Shown here: in pieces, positions 6,158-15,280 of the stretch | Layout: each line of letters opens with the position of its first letter | Numbering within the stretch: the first letter of the stretch is position 1 | Assembly (NCBI GenBank): GCA_964539515.1 | Contig: CAZIJO010000078.1 | Coordinates: forward strand, 1 to 23,141 | Reading direction: 5' to 3' | DNA length: 23,141 nt | Source: JADLHS01 sp964539515 | GTDB lineage: Bacteria > Verrucomicrobiota > Verrucomicrobiia > Limisphaerales > JADLHS01 | Made by a program: the position numbers and the translations under genes | The notes under the pieces: model-generated | Database searches by the model: none | The model's input: only the letters and a program-made list of their open reading frames with translations | Told to the model about the DNA's origin: nothing

Positions 6158-8569
6158 ATGAACAGAAGTTTTTCCCTTATCTCCTTGATGGCGATCGCGG
6201 CCCAAGCATTGTCGGCCGCCACCATCTTCGTCAGCCCGACGGGAGACGATGCCAATCCCGGCACGCAGGCCAGGCCCTTTGCCACTTTGATGCGCGCCCA
6301 GGCAGCGACCCGTCAGGCCAAAGGCCGCGACCCGGTGACCGTCTGGCTGCGCGGCGGGACATACTACCTGGCGAAGACTTTGGAATTCACGGCGGAAGAT
6401 TCCGGCACCGCCAACGCACCGGCGACCTGGCAGGCATGGGCCGACGAACAACCCGTCATCAGCGGCGGGATCAAGCTCGCCCTAAAATGGGAGCCCTTTC
6501 GCAACGGCATCATGAAAGCGCGGGTGCCGGCGGGTTTCACGACCGATCAGTTGTTCGTCAACGGCGAGCGGCAGATCCTGGCGCGGTATCCCAACTTCGA
6601 CCCCACGGTCCGCATCCTGAACGGCTACGCGAAGGACGCCTTCAGCCCGGAACGCGCCGCCCGCTGGGCCGATCCGCGCGGTGGCTTCATTCACGCGATG
6701 CACCTCCATGAATGGGGCGATTTTCATTATCTCATCACGGGCAAGGACGCCGCGGGACAGCTGGCGCACGAGGGTGGCTGGCAGAACAACCGGCGCATGG
6801 GCATGCACGCGGAGTACCGTTTCGTTGAGAATATTTTCGAAGAACTCGATGCGCCCGGCGAGTGGTTCCTCGACGCCAAGACCAGCACGCTCTATTTCCA
6901 GCCGCCGACCAGCCTGGATCTGGCCACGGCCGTTGTCGAAGGCGTGCGCCTCCGGCACCTGATCGAACTCAACGGCGCGGCAGCGAACCCGGTAAGATTC
7001 ATCGCACTCAAAGGCCTGACCTTCCGACATGCGTCCCGAACGTTCATGGATAACAAAGAACCACTGCTCCGCAGCGACTGGACGACGTACCGCGGGGGCG
7101 CGGTGCTCTTCAACGGCGCGGAGGATTGCACCTTGGAGGATTGCTTACTCGATCAGCTCGGCGGCAATGCCGTTTTCGTCAATAATTACAATCGCCGGCT
7201 CACGATCCGACGCTGCGAGATCGCAAAGGCGGGGGCGAACGGAGTCGCGTTCGTCGGCGATCCCCAAGCCGTGCGCAACCCCTTGTTTGAATACAACCAG
7301 GTGCAGGACCTGGCCCAACTGGACCGCACCCCCGGACCCAAGACTCGTAATTACCCGGCGGATTGCCTCGTCGAGGATTGCCTGATTCATTTGACCGGTC
7401 GCGTGGAGAAGCAGACGGCGGCCGTGCAGATCGCCATGGCGCAAAACATCACGGTCCGGCACTGCAGCATTTACGACCTGCCCCGCGCCGGCATCAACAT
7501 CGGGGACGGCTGCTGGGGCGGGCACATCATCGAGTTCTGCGATATCTTCGACACCGTGAAGGAAACCGGCGACCATGGATCCTTTAACTCCTGGGGCCGC
7601 GACCGCTACTGGCGGCCGAGCATCGAGGAGGTGAACACCTGGGTAAAATCGTCCCCCGAGCTGCCGCTGCTTGACACGGTGAAGCCGGTGATCCTCCGCA
7701 ACAACCGGTGGCGTTGCGATCATGGCTGGGACATCGACCTCGACGACGGCTCGTCGAATTACGAAATCCGCGACAACCTCTGCCTGAACGGTGGCCTCAA
7801 GAACCGCGAGGGCTTCCATCGTGTCGTGGAGAACAACGTGATCGTGAACAACTCGTTCCACCCGCACGTCTGGTATGCGGAAAGTCAGGATGTGTTCCGC
7901 CGTAATCTCGTCTTCGGACCATACCAACCGATTCGCGTGAACCAACCTTGGGGCAAAGAATGTGATTTCAACCTCATGCACTCGGCCGGGGCGGACGGCA
8001 TACGACCTGCCGCGAAACTTCATGAGCAGAGCGGGCGCGATGAAAACTCGATCGTGGCCGACGCCTTGTTCGTGGACGCGGCGCGGGGTGATTACCGCGT
8101 GGCGGAGGGATCGCCCGCGCTGAAGCTCGGTTTCAAAAACTTTCCGATGGACCAGTTCGGGGTGAAATCGCCCAGGCTCAAAGCCCGCGCCCGGACGCCA
8201 AAGTTGCCCGCGCTGAAGTCCGTCTCCGCCGCAACGAGCCAGCGCGATGGCCGGGTCGTTGACTGGCTGGGCGGCCAGGTCAAGAACGTGGTCGGCCCCG
8301 GCGAAGTTTCCGCCGCCGGTTTGTCCGGTGAAGTCGGGGTGAGCGTGGTGACCGCCCCGACCGAGAGTGGGCTGGCCAGGCTGGGGTTGCAGGCCGGGGA
8401 CGTGATTCTGAAATGCGGGGATCAAGCCATCAGCACCGTCGATGAACTGCGCAAAGCCTTTGACGACGCCCCCCGCAAGGGGAAATTGAAGCTCGAAATT
8501 TTCCGCGCCCAAAAACGACTGCCGATTGAACTTCCGCTGCAAGCCCGCCGGCCACCACCCAATCCGTAG
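6158..8569 (+). CDS. Secreted right-handed parallel beta-helix protein with C-terminal PDZ domain
   Basis: 803 residues with a signal peptide (cleavage near residue 20, LSA-AT). The mature N-terminus TIFVSPTGDDANPGTQ, followed by RPFATL, is the standard opening of secreted beta-helix carbohydrate-active proteins, including pectate-lyase-like enzymes and GH141-type proteins. Repeated coils of the form FNGAEDCTLEDCLLDQLGGN, with Asn/Asp-rich turns, run from about 270 to 650. A linker (WLGGQVKNVVGPGE) leads to a PDZ domain at about 722-800 with LGLQAGDVILKCGDQAI. It probably acts on or binds a polysaccharide outside the inner membrane. The catalytic residues cannot be assigned, so the enzyme class is left open. 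It is divergent from the esterase and ends convergently 74 bp from the HlyD-type gene. Confidence 0.88.
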   Translation: MNRSFSLISLMAIAAQALSAATIFVSPTGDDANPGTQARPFATLMRAQAATRQAKGRDPVTVWLRGGTYYLAKTLEFTAEDSGTANAPATWQAWADEQPVISGGIKLALKWEPFRNGIMKARVPAGFTTDQLFVNGERQILARYPNFDPTVRILNGYAKDAFSPERAARWADPRGGFIHAMHLHEWGDFHYLITGKDAAGQLAHEGGWQNNRRMGMHAEYRFVENIFEELDAPGEWFLDAKTSTLYFQPPTSLDLATAVVEGVRLRHLIELNGAAANPVRFIALKGLTFRHASRTFMDNKEPLLRSDWTTYRGGAVLFNGAEDCTLEDCLLDQLGGNAVFVNNYNRRLTIRRCEIAKAGANGVAFVGDPQAVRNPLFEYNQVQDLAQLDRTPGPKTRNYPADCLVEDCLIHLTGRVEKQTAAVQIAMAQNITVRHCSIYDLPRAGINIGDGCWGGHIIEFCDIFDTVKETGDHGSFNSWGRDRYWRPSIEEVNTWVKSSPELPLLDTVKPVILRNNRWRCDHGWDIDLDDGSSNYEIRDNLCLNGGLKNREGFHRVVENNVIVNNSFHPHVWYAESQDVFRRNLVFGPYQPIRVNQPWGKECDFNLMHSAGADGIRPAAKLHEQSGRDENSIVADALFVDAARGDYRVAEGSPALKLGFKNFPMDQFGVKSPRLKARARTPKLPALKSVSAATSQRDGRVVDWLGGQVKNVVGPGEVSAAGLSGEVGVSVVTAPTESGLARLGLQAGDVILKCGDQAISTVDELRKAFDDAPRKGKLKLEIFRAQKRLPIELPLQARRPPPNP

Positions 8570-8643
8570 CGATAAAACTGCACGAGCCCCCCGCTGAAAT
8601 ACCAACGCGCCCCGCCAGCGCCGTGGTTGTGCCCACCGAACCG

Positions 8644-9876
8644 CTATTGGCCAATCTGGATCGCCCGCACGCGCTGACCGGCTTTGACACGGTCGCCCGG
8701 ATACAGAATCACTTCCTCACCGTCTTTCAGGCCATCGAGAATCTGCATTTCGCTGCCGCTGCTCCGGCCCACCGTCACCCGCCGCAATTCCGCGCGGCCA
8801 TCCGCCAGCACGAACGCGGCCCAGTTCTGTCCGCGCCGGAACAAAGCGCCCGCCGGGACTTTGAGCGCCTGCTCCGCCTCCCACACGACAATTCGCGCCT
8901 CGACCCGGAAATTGTCGCCCAGGTTGCGCCGTTGCTCGTAAGGCGTGACGAAATCCACGACCACATTCACCCGCTGCTCCTCGACCCCGAGCGCGGAAAC
9001 CTTCAGGAACGCCGCCGGCTCCACCAAGCGCACCCGCGCCGCCAGGGATTCGCCCCCGCCCCATTGTTCCAGTTCCACTTTTGCGCCCGGGGCAATCGCG
9101 GCGCCGTCGCGCGAAAGAACTTCGATGACGGCTTCGAGGTCGGCCGGATCGCCGATATCCAATAACGGCGTCCCCGGAGCCACCACCCGCGAACTCTCCT
9201 CGAAAACATGCAATATCCGGCCACTCGCCGGCGCGACGACCTCGACCGGGGCGGGCACGGCGCTCAGCGCCACGCCATTGCTCACCGCGTATTCCTTTAG
9301 TTCGGTTTCCGCCTCGCGCACGGCACTCTCGGCGGCGGCGAGATCTTTCGTCGCGGCCGTCTCGCGCCACTGGGCCGTTTCCAATTCCTGCTGCGAGGCG
9401 GATTTCTCGGCCAGCAATTTTTCGATGCGTCGCAGTTCGCTCGCCGCGAAGCGCTGCGCTTCCTTCGCCTTGTCGAGATTTGCCGCCGCGGTATCGCGGC
9501 GCGCCTCAGCCAGCGCCCGATTCCGCGCATCCAGCATCGCCGGCGAAACCGGGTCAATCACCGCCACCACAGTCTGACCCGCGATGGCCTCCGCGCCGGC
9601 CTTGAAGGGAATGCGCCGCAAATGGCCCGCCACCGGCGCGGACACCACGTAGCGTTGCTTGATGCGCGTCTTGCCTTCCTCGTTGACCGTGGCCCGCAGT
9701 TTGCCTTGCGTCACGCGGGCGGACTCCACGGGGACGGGCCGGGGAATGAACCCGACGACGATCAGCGCCACCAGCAAGGCCGCGCCCACCCACGGCAGCC
9801 AGCGCTTGGGCCGGTGTTGACTATTCCGCCGTGCCGGGCTGGCCCCGGACGGAGCTGCGATTGGATTCAAGCTCAT
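8644..9876 (-). CDS. HlyD/MacA-family periplasmic adaptor of an ABC exporter
   Basis: 410 residues from ATG 9876; a TTG two codons earlier is possible but less likely. One N-terminal transmembrane helix lies at about residues 26-44. Then come the first lipoyl half (about 72-108, VSAPVAGHLRRIPFKAG), an Ala/Glu-rich alpha-helical hairpin (115-195), the second lipoyl half (about 212-243, VVAPASGRILHVFEESS), a beta-barrel region and a membrane-proximal domain. It would link the inner-membrane transporter to an outer-membrane channel. It is the last gene of the exporter set, 19 bp after the permease stop. No TolC-like gene is in the window, so the outer-membrane partner must lie elsewhere. The substrate is unknown. 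Confidence 0.92.
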   Translation of the reverse strand: MSLNPIAAPSGASPARRNSQHRPKRWLPWVGAALLVALIVVGFIPRPVPVESARVTQGKLRATVNEEGKTRIKQRYVVSAPVAGHLRRIPFKAGAEAIAGQTVVAVIDPVSPAMLDARNRALAEARRDTAAANLDKAKEAQRFAASELRRIEKLLAEKSASQQELETAQWRETAATKDLAAAESAVREAETELKEYAVSNGVALSAVPAPVEVVAPASGRILHVFEESSRVVAPGTPLLDIGDPADLEAVIEVLSRDGAAIAPGAKVELEQWGGGESLAARVRLVEPAAFLKVSALGVEEQRVNVVVDFVTPYEQRRNLGDNFRVEARIVVWEAEQALKVPAGALFRRGQNWAAFVLADGRAELRRVTVGRSSGSEMQILDGLKDGEEVILYPGDRVKAGQRVRAIQIGQ

Positions 9877-9895
9877 GGACAAATTCTTTGGGCAT

Positions 9896-12262
9896 TTACT
9901 CGGGCGCTTTCAAGGCGCTGACGAGATTCAGTTGTTTCAATCGGCGCAACACCAGCAGCGCCGAGATCGTCGAGGCCACCACCACGATCATTGTGGCGAA
10001 GGCGTAATTGTGCAGCGTCAATATCACCGGCAACCGGACCGTCTCCGTGTTCACGGCGCTCACGATGCCATTGGCGAAGCCCGTCCCCAACAGCAGCCCC
10101 AAGGGCAACGCGATCAGCGCCAGGATGGTCAGTTCGGTGATCAGCACCGCCCCAACCTCGCGCTCGGAAAAGCCGATCACCCGCAGCGTCGCCAGCTCCC
10201 GGGCCCGTTCGGCAAGCGAGATGCGGGCGTTGTTATACACCACGCCGAACGCGACGACGACGGCAAACACAAGATAGATGCTCTGGATGAGATTGATGCT
10301 CGCCGCGGTGGTCTGGCGGAAATTCTCCCGCAGCGATTCCTTGATCCCCACCCAGCTCACCCGCGGGATTTGCTTCAGCGCGTGCAAAAATTCACGGCGA
10401 TAAACCCGGTCAATGGTGAAGCTCGCGCCATTCATCACGTCGCCCTCGCCCAGCAGCCGGTTCAACGCCCGCATATCCATGTGCGCCGCGATGCCCGTGA
10501 GGTCTTCCGACACCCCGACGAGCGGCACGGCGCGCAAGAGCCGGCGGCCTTCGAGGAATTCCACCGTGAGTTCATCGCCCACCTTGGCATCCAGCACCTC
10601 GGCGAGCTTGGCCGAAATCACCAGCCCGTCCGGTGGCAGCACGATTTCGCGATACTTCGCGTCCACCACCCGGCTGTGTTGCGTGCCCGCCGGGCTCCCC
10701 TCGATGCCGATCTGACGGCTGCGATGGCCGCAGCGAATCCGCGCCGCCGCGCCGCGAAAAGGTTCCACCGCGATCACGCCCGGCAGTTGTTGCAGGAGGT
10801 CGCGCACCTGCACGCTCGCCGGTTCGACGAGGCCGAGGTCCATGTCCTGCCGTTGCACCACGTCCCACTGGAACCCGAGCAACTCGCTCACACTGTCGCG
10901 AAAACAGTTTGGTACGATCAAAATGCCCGTCGCCAGCGCCAGTCCCGCCACGGTGAATAAAGCCTGCGCGGGCCGCCGTTCGAGATTCCGCACCGCAATG
11001 CGAAACGAATGCGAGAAGAGGTGGCCGATGCCGGTGCGCTCAACCAGCGCCGGGCGGAAGTTGGCCGGCGGCTCGGGCCGCATCGCCTCGGCTGGCGGCA
11101 GTTTTGCCGCCCGTCGCACCGCGCTAAAAACGCCGAGCAACGCCGCACCCACGCCCACGCCCAGCGCAATGACCATTGCCGAACGATCAAAGCGGAAGGA
11201 CAGATCCGGAAAACGAAAGAACAGGTGGTACATCACCACGAGCCGGTGGCCCAGCGCCACCCCGCCCAACGTGCCGACCGCCGCGCCGCCCACCACCATC
11301 ACGAACGCAAACTTCAGGTAGTGCAGGACAATCTGGCGGTTGGCAAAACCAAACGCCTTGAGGATGGCAATCTGTTCGCGCTGCAGGGTCAGCAACCGCG
11401 ACAGCACCGCGTTGGTCATGAACGCCGCGACGCTCAGGAATACCAGCGGGAAGCCGATGGAAAGCGTGCGCAGGATGCGAATCTCGTCCGAGACCCGGAT
11501 GTGCGACGGATGATCCGCCCGCCCGTAAGCCCCGCGCCCGCCGTAAGGTTCGAGCAACCGGTCCAGCTCCGCGATCACCGACCGTAGTTGCGCACCGGGC
11601 GCCAGCGTGAACGTGACATAGTTGAACGCCCCGTAGAGATCGAAAGCCGTCGCGATTTCTTTGTACGGCATCCAGAAGGTCCCGTAGGTGCGGTTATCCG
11701 GCAGCGACGCGCCGGGGCGAGCTTCGAAGATGATCTCCGGCGACAACACCAGCCCGGCGATGCGAAATTCCTTGCGTCGTCCATTCAGCAACAGGGCAAG
11801 TTTGTCGCCCGGATGCAGCTGGTTGGCCTCCGCGAAGGCTTCGCTGACCAGGATTTGGCCGCGGCTGCCCGGCGCCAGCCAGCTGCCGGTGCGCAGGAAA
11901 AGCCGGTTCAATTCCGGCGGACCGAAATCCGGGAGGGAACGCACCTCGCCGCTCGCGGGCTCGTCCAGGCCCGCCAAGTCGAGCGTCACCTGCACCGAGA
12001 TGCCCGCTTGCGCCGTGGCCACGCCGGGCACTTCGGCCAGCCGTGCCACCAGCGCGTTCGGCGCGCGCTTCAAGTGCGCAAAACCTTCGGCGAAACGTTG
12101 CGCCTCGTAATATTCCTGCCGCGTGCTTTCCAGCGAATGGATCAAGCTGCGCGCCATGACCAGCATCGCCAGGCCGCAGGCCATGACGAGCGCAACCGCG
12201 ACCACCTGCCCCTTCATCCGGTTCAGGTCGCGCAGCAGTTTGCGATCGAGGTTCGCGAGCAT
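9896..12262 (-). CDS. FtsX/MacB-type ABC transporter permease, duplicated (8 TM)
   Basis: About 788 residues. There are eight predicted membrane helices in two similar halves: about 20-40, 268-288, 317-340 and 363-385, then 434-454, 660-680, 706-728 and 753-773. Each half has a large extracytoplasmic domain after its first helix (about 45-265 and 456-655) and the FtsX coupling segment (REQIAILKAFGFANRQI; ARELATLRVIGFSEREV). This matches MacB/LolC-like type VII ABC permeases in duplicated form. The start overlaps the ATPase stop: TGATG gives ATG at 12262, and GTG at 12265 would give a GTGA overlap. Either way translation is coupled. It would work by mechanotransmission with the adaptor downstream rather than by passing substrate through the membrane; that is family knowledge. 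Confidence 0.92.
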   Translation of the reverse strand: MLANLDRKLLRDLNRMKGQVVAVALVMACGLAMLVMARSLIHSLESTRQEYYEAQRFAEGFAHLKRAPNALVARLAEVPGVATAQAGISVQVTLDLAGLDEPASGEVRSLPDFGPPELNRLFLRTGSWLAPGSRGQILVSEAFAEANQLHPGDKLALLLNGRRKEFRIAGLVLSPEIIFEARPGASLPDNRTYGTFWMPYKEIATAFDLYGAFNYVTFTLAPGAQLRSVIAELDRLLEPYGGRGAYGRADHPSHIRVSDEIRILRTLSIGFPLVFLSVAAFMTNAVLSRLLTLQREQIAILKAFGFANRQIVLHYLKFAFVMVVGGAAVGTLGGVALGHRLVVMYHLFFRFPDLSFRFDRSAMVIALGVGVGAALLGVFSAVRRAAKLPPAEAMRPEPPANFRPALVERTGIGHLFSHSFRIAVRNLERRPAQALFTVAGLALATGILIVPNCFRDSVSELLGFQWDVVQRQDMDLGLVEPASVQVRDLLQQLPGVIAVEPFRGAAARIRCGHRSRQIGIEGSPAGTQHSRVVDAKYREIVLPPDGLVISAKLAEVLDAKVGDELTVEFLEGRRLLRAVPLVGVSEDLTGIAAHMDMRALNRLLGEGDVMNGASFTIDRVYRREFLHALKQIPRVSWVGIKESLRENFRQTTAASINLIQSIYLVFAVVVAFGVVYNNARISLAERARELATLRVIGFSEREVGAVLITELTILALIALPLGLLLGTGFANGIVSAVNTETVRLPVILTLHNYAFATMIVVVASTISALLVLRRLKQLNLVSALKAPE

Positions 12263-13005
12263 CACCAGTTCAAACTGCTCGCCGGGGCGCGCTCAAGATT
12301 GCGTTGCTCGTGATGCACGCGACCATCGGAAAAATGGATGACGCGATCCGCCATGCCGGCCATCACCGCGTTGTGGGTGATCACAACCGTCAGCGTGCCG
12401 AGTTCGCGATTTACCCGTTCGATGGCCTCCAGCACCACGATGCCGGTGCGCACATCGAGCGCGCCGGTCGGTTCGTCGCAAAGCAAGACTTCCGGGCGCT
12501 TGGCAATGGCCCGGGCGATGGCCACGCGCTGTTGTTCCCCGCCGGACAACTGGGCGGGAAAATGATCCAGCCGCGCGCCGAGATTGACCATGTGCAATGC
12601 GTCTTCCGGCGGCATCGGGTCGCGCGCAATCTCGGTAATGAGCGCCACGTTTTCGCGCGCCGTGAGGCTGGGGATCAGGTTGTAAAATTGAAAGACAAAG
12701 CCAACCGAGTCGCGGCGATAGCGGGTGAGCTCGGTTTCGTTGGCTACCGTCAGATCGAAATCGCGGTAGCGCAGCTCGCCCGCCGTCGGGACATCCAGCC
12801 CGCCCAGGTTGTTGAGCAACGTCGTCTTGCCGCTGCCCGAGGGACCGAGCAGCACGGCGAGTTCACCTGCGTAAAGATCGAGGTCCACGCCCGCCAAGGC
12901 ATGCACCTCGGCCTCGCCCATGCCATAGACTTTCGTCAGGTTGCGGACGTGAAAGACCTGCGGCCGCGCGGTCGCAGCCTGTGTTTGGGGAGTTGCAGTG
13001 TCCAT
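12262..13005 (-). CDS. ABC transporter ATP-binding protein, MacB/LolD type
   Basis: 247 residues from ATG 13005. All ATPase motifs are intact: Walker A GPSGSGKT (54-61), Q-loop Q106, signature LSGGEQQR (153-160), Walker B VLLCDE (173-178) and H-loop H211. The sequence DEPTGALD is typical of the LolD/MacB/FtsE branch. It powers the permease encoded immediately downstream. ATG 13032 is an alternative start nine codons upstream; the frame stays open to 13290 but would then run into the preceding gene. A 113-bp gap separates it from the WecA-like gene, so it may have its own promoter or be read through. Confidence 0.94.
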   Translation of the reverse strand: MDTATPQTQAATARPQVFHVRNLTKVYGMGEAEVHALAGVDLDLYAGELAVLLGPSGSGKTTLLNNLGGLDVPTAGELRYRDFDLTVANETELTRYRRDSVGFVFQFYNLIPSLTARENVALITEIARDPMPPEDALHMVNLGARLDHFPAQLSGGEQQRVAIARAIAKRPEVLLCDEPTGALDVRTGIVVLEAIERVNRELGTLTVVITHNAVMAGMADRVIHFSDGRVHHEQRNLERAPASSLNW

Positions 13006-13118
13006 TGCCAGCCACCGTTTGATAACAGTCATGCGCGCCGTCAGCAAGCGTGCGGTAACCGCGCCACTCCTTTCCGTGCCCGGCGGGTCGCGAAATCTAT
13101 CTGCTGCAAAACCCGCCG

Positions 13119-14105
13119 TTACCAAGCGGTGTAAACCACGGCCAGGGCACCGAGCACGGCGGCCACCCCCCAGATCAACAGCACGGCGGCGGCGGGATTC
13201 AGTCCGGCCCGAACCAGCCGGTGCGAGAGATGATTGGTATCCCCGACGTAAAACGGTTTGCCCATTCGGGTGCGCAGAACGACCACCCATGCAAGGTCGG
13301 CCAGCGGCACAGCCAGCACGAACAATGGCGTCAGCACCGCGAGCGGACGCGGCTGACCGCGATGGTAGAAGTGCGGGAGGATGGCGAGCACCGCGAGCAG
13401 GTAACCGACGAGATGGCTGCCGGAATCACCAAGAAACGCGCGGGCCGACGGAAAATTGTGTGGCAGAAAACCGAGCAGCGATCCACACGTCAGGAACGCG
13501 AGTAGCGCGACCAGATACTGCCCCTCCCCCGCCGCGATCAGGGCGAACAGGCCCGCGCTAATGGCGCCCAAACCGGCGCAGAGGCCGTTCATGTTGTCCA
13601 TGAAGTTGAACGCGTTGATCACGGTGAGCAGCCAGAGCACCGTGACGGCGTAACTAAAAGCAACGTTCGGGACGAACAACGTGATACGCACGCCGGAATA
13701 CGCCACCACCCCGGCGATGAGCAGTTGACCGGTGAACTTCGCGAGCGGTTTGAGTTCGTGTTTGTCGTCGAGCAAGCCGAGGGCGACCATCCCCACCGCC
13801 CCAAACGCGATGGCGGCCAACTGCGGGGCACGCTTGTCCAGGCCATAAACCAGCAAACCGGCGTTGGCAATCGGATGGCCGTTTAACTTGAGCAACACGG
13901 TTGCAGCGAGGAGCGGGAGCAGCAGGCCGGTCAGCACGGCGAGGCCACCGGCGAGCGGGATGGTCGTCGCGTGGATCTTGCGGTGGCCCGGATCATCCAC
14001 CAGGCCGACGTGCAGACACCAGCGGCGCCAAAGCGGCAGGGTGAGCAGCGCGGTCATGAGCGCACTGACCAAGGCGGCGAGGTAAAGATTGAAAGGGAAA
14101 GTCAC
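13119..14105 (-). CDS. Polyprenyl-phosphate sugar-1-phosphate transferase (WecA/MraY family)
   Basis: 328 residues, highly hydrophobic with about ten membrane helices. Family motifs are present in order: DDPGHRKIHATTIPLAGG (37-54), the metal-binding DD at 113-114 in LGLLDDKHELK, NAFNFMDNMNGLCAG (164-178), LGDSGSH (225-231) and DTNHLSHRLV (289-298), the His-rich loop of WecA/TagO-type enzymes. It would transfer a HexNAc-1-phosphate or related sugar phosphate from a UDP-sugar to undecaprenyl phosphate, the first step in making a lipid-linked glycan. The start is GTG 14105, decided by the GTGA overlap with the GT4 stop. The usual DGxDGL is DNMNGL here, with the second aspartate replaced by Asn. 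Confidence 0.92.
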   Translation of the reverse strand: MTFPFNLYLAALVSALMTALLTLPLWRRWCLHVGLVDDPGHRKIHATTIPLAGGLAVLTGLLLPLLAATVLLKLNGHPIANAGLLVYGLDKRAPQLAAIAFGAVGMVALGLLDDKHELKPLAKFTGQLLIAGVVAYSGVRITLFVPNVAFSYAVTVLWLLTVINAFNFMDNMNGLCAGLGAISAGLFALIAAGEGQYLVALLAFLTCGSLLGFLPHNFPSARAFLGDSGSHLVGYLLAVLAILPHFYHRGQPRPLAVLTPLFVLAVPLADLAWVVVLRTRMGKPFYVGDTNHLSHRLVRAGLNPAAAVLLIWGVAAVLGALAVVYTAW

Positions 14106-15274
14106 GGTGGAGCGAGGCCGCGTTCGGCGGCCAGGGTCACGTAGAGACGGTGGAGGTTTGCGATCATCAGTTCAACGGCAAAGTTGGCGCGGACAAAGTC
14201 GCGCCCCCGGGCCGCGAGTTCGGCACGCAGCTTCGCATCGCGGGCGAGGAGCAGCAGCCGTTCGGTCAGGCCATGCAAGTGGCCAGGACGCACGAGAAAG
14301 CCGGTCTCGCCGTCGCGGCAGACCTCGCGAGCGCCATCGCAGTCGAAGGCCACCACGGGCCGCCCGGCGGCGAGGGCCTGCGGCAAAGCGCGGGGCAGCC
14401 CCTCGCGCTCCGAAAGATGCACGAGAATATCCATGATGCCAAGCAGCGACGGAATTTCGCCGGGTGGAACAAGGCCGGTGAAAATGAAATGGTTTTGCAG
14501 GCCAGCCGCCCGGGCCATTTGCTCGAAGCGCCCGCGCCAGATGCCGTCGCCGACGAGCAGGAACTTGATCTGCGGACAGGCCGCGACGAGCGCCGGTGCG
14601 ACGGCGAAAAGGCTGTCGTGGCCTTTCAGCGGAAAGAGCCGGGCCACCTTGCCGATCACAATGTCGTCGGGCGCGAGGCCAAAGCGGGCGCGGAGGCCGG
14701 GATCGTTTTGGGCGGCGAGATAAGGTACGAGCGGAAAGCCGCTGAAGATGCGGGTGAACTGTTCAGGACGCCCGATGCCGGCGGCCAGGTATTGCTGCGT
14801 CATCGCCTCGGCGACGGACACGAAATGGGTGGTAACCCGGGCGGCGTGCCGTTCGGCACCGCGGAAAACCGCGTTGGCCAGACTTCCTTGAAACGCACCG
14901 AATGACGGGCCGTGAACAGTGTGAACGATGATGGGGACACCGACGCGCGCGGCGGCCAGGCGACCGAGCACGCCGGCCTTGCCGCTGTGGGTATGGACGA
15001 GGTCGGGCCGCCGCGCTTGGAAAAGCCTGGTGAGCTGGCGCAGGGCGAGAAAGTCCTTCCACGGATGCACGGGCCGGACGAGGTCGCGAACGAGGGTCAA
15101 TACGCCCGGGATTTCGGCAAAGGCGGCCTCGAGGGATCCTTCCGGCCCGCTAGTGGGCCCGGCGAGCAGGTCAACTTCGAGTCCCGGAATCTGGCGGAGG
15201 CCAAGGACGGAGGCGATGGTATTTTCCTGCGCGCCGCCGACGATGAGCCGGGTGATGACATGCGTGACGCGCAT
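14102..15274 (-). CDS. GT4-family glycosyltransferase
   Basis: 390 residues with the two Rossmann-like halves of GT-B enzymes. The N-terminal half opens with the glycine-rich VTHVITRLIVGGAQENT and has a DLVHTHSGKAGVLGRLAA segment that would face the acceptor. The C-terminal half has IGKVARLFPLKGH, LLVGDG and EREGLPRALPQALAAGRPVV, the donor-binding region. In that region the second acidic residue of the usual E-x7-E pair is Gln (Q299). It probably adds a sugar from a nucleotide-sugar donor to a lipid-linked acceptor at the cytoplasmic membrane face. It starts 6 bp after the TPR protein gene and overlaps the WecA-like gene by four bases, so the three are almost certainly one transcript. Confidence 0.93.
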   Translation of the reverse strand: MRVTHVITRLIVGGAQENTIASVLGLRQIPGLEVDLLAGPTSGPEGSLEAAFAEIPGVLTLVRDLVRPVHPWKDFLALRQLTRLFQARRPDLVHTHSGKAGVLGRLAAARVGVPIIVHTVHGPSFGAFQGSLANAVFRGAERHAARVTTHFVSVAEAMTQQYLAAGIGRPEQFTRIFSGFPLVPYLAAQNDPGLRARFGLAPDDIVIGKVARLFPLKGHDSLFAVAPALVAACPQIKFLLVGDGIWRGRFEQMARAAGLQNHFIFTGLVPPGEIPSLLGIMDILVHLSEREGLPRALPQALAAGRPVVAFDCDGAREVCRDGETGFLVRPGHLHGLTERLLLLARDAKLRAELAARGRDFVRANFAVELMIANLHRLYVTLAAERGLAPP

Positions 15275-15280
15275 GGGCGC

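Noticed and set aside
7145..8605. 486-residue minus-strand frame
   Set aside because: It is antisense to the beta-helix gene, whose signal peptide, beta-helix coils and PDZ domain are clear.
8570..8643. Terminator between the convergent beta-helix and HlyD-type genes
   Set aside because: No stem followed by a T run could be found in the 74 bases.
9875..10960. 361-residue plus-strand frame, very rich in Gln, His and Arg
   Set aside because: Antisense shadow of the FtsX-type permease; no domain or plausible composition.
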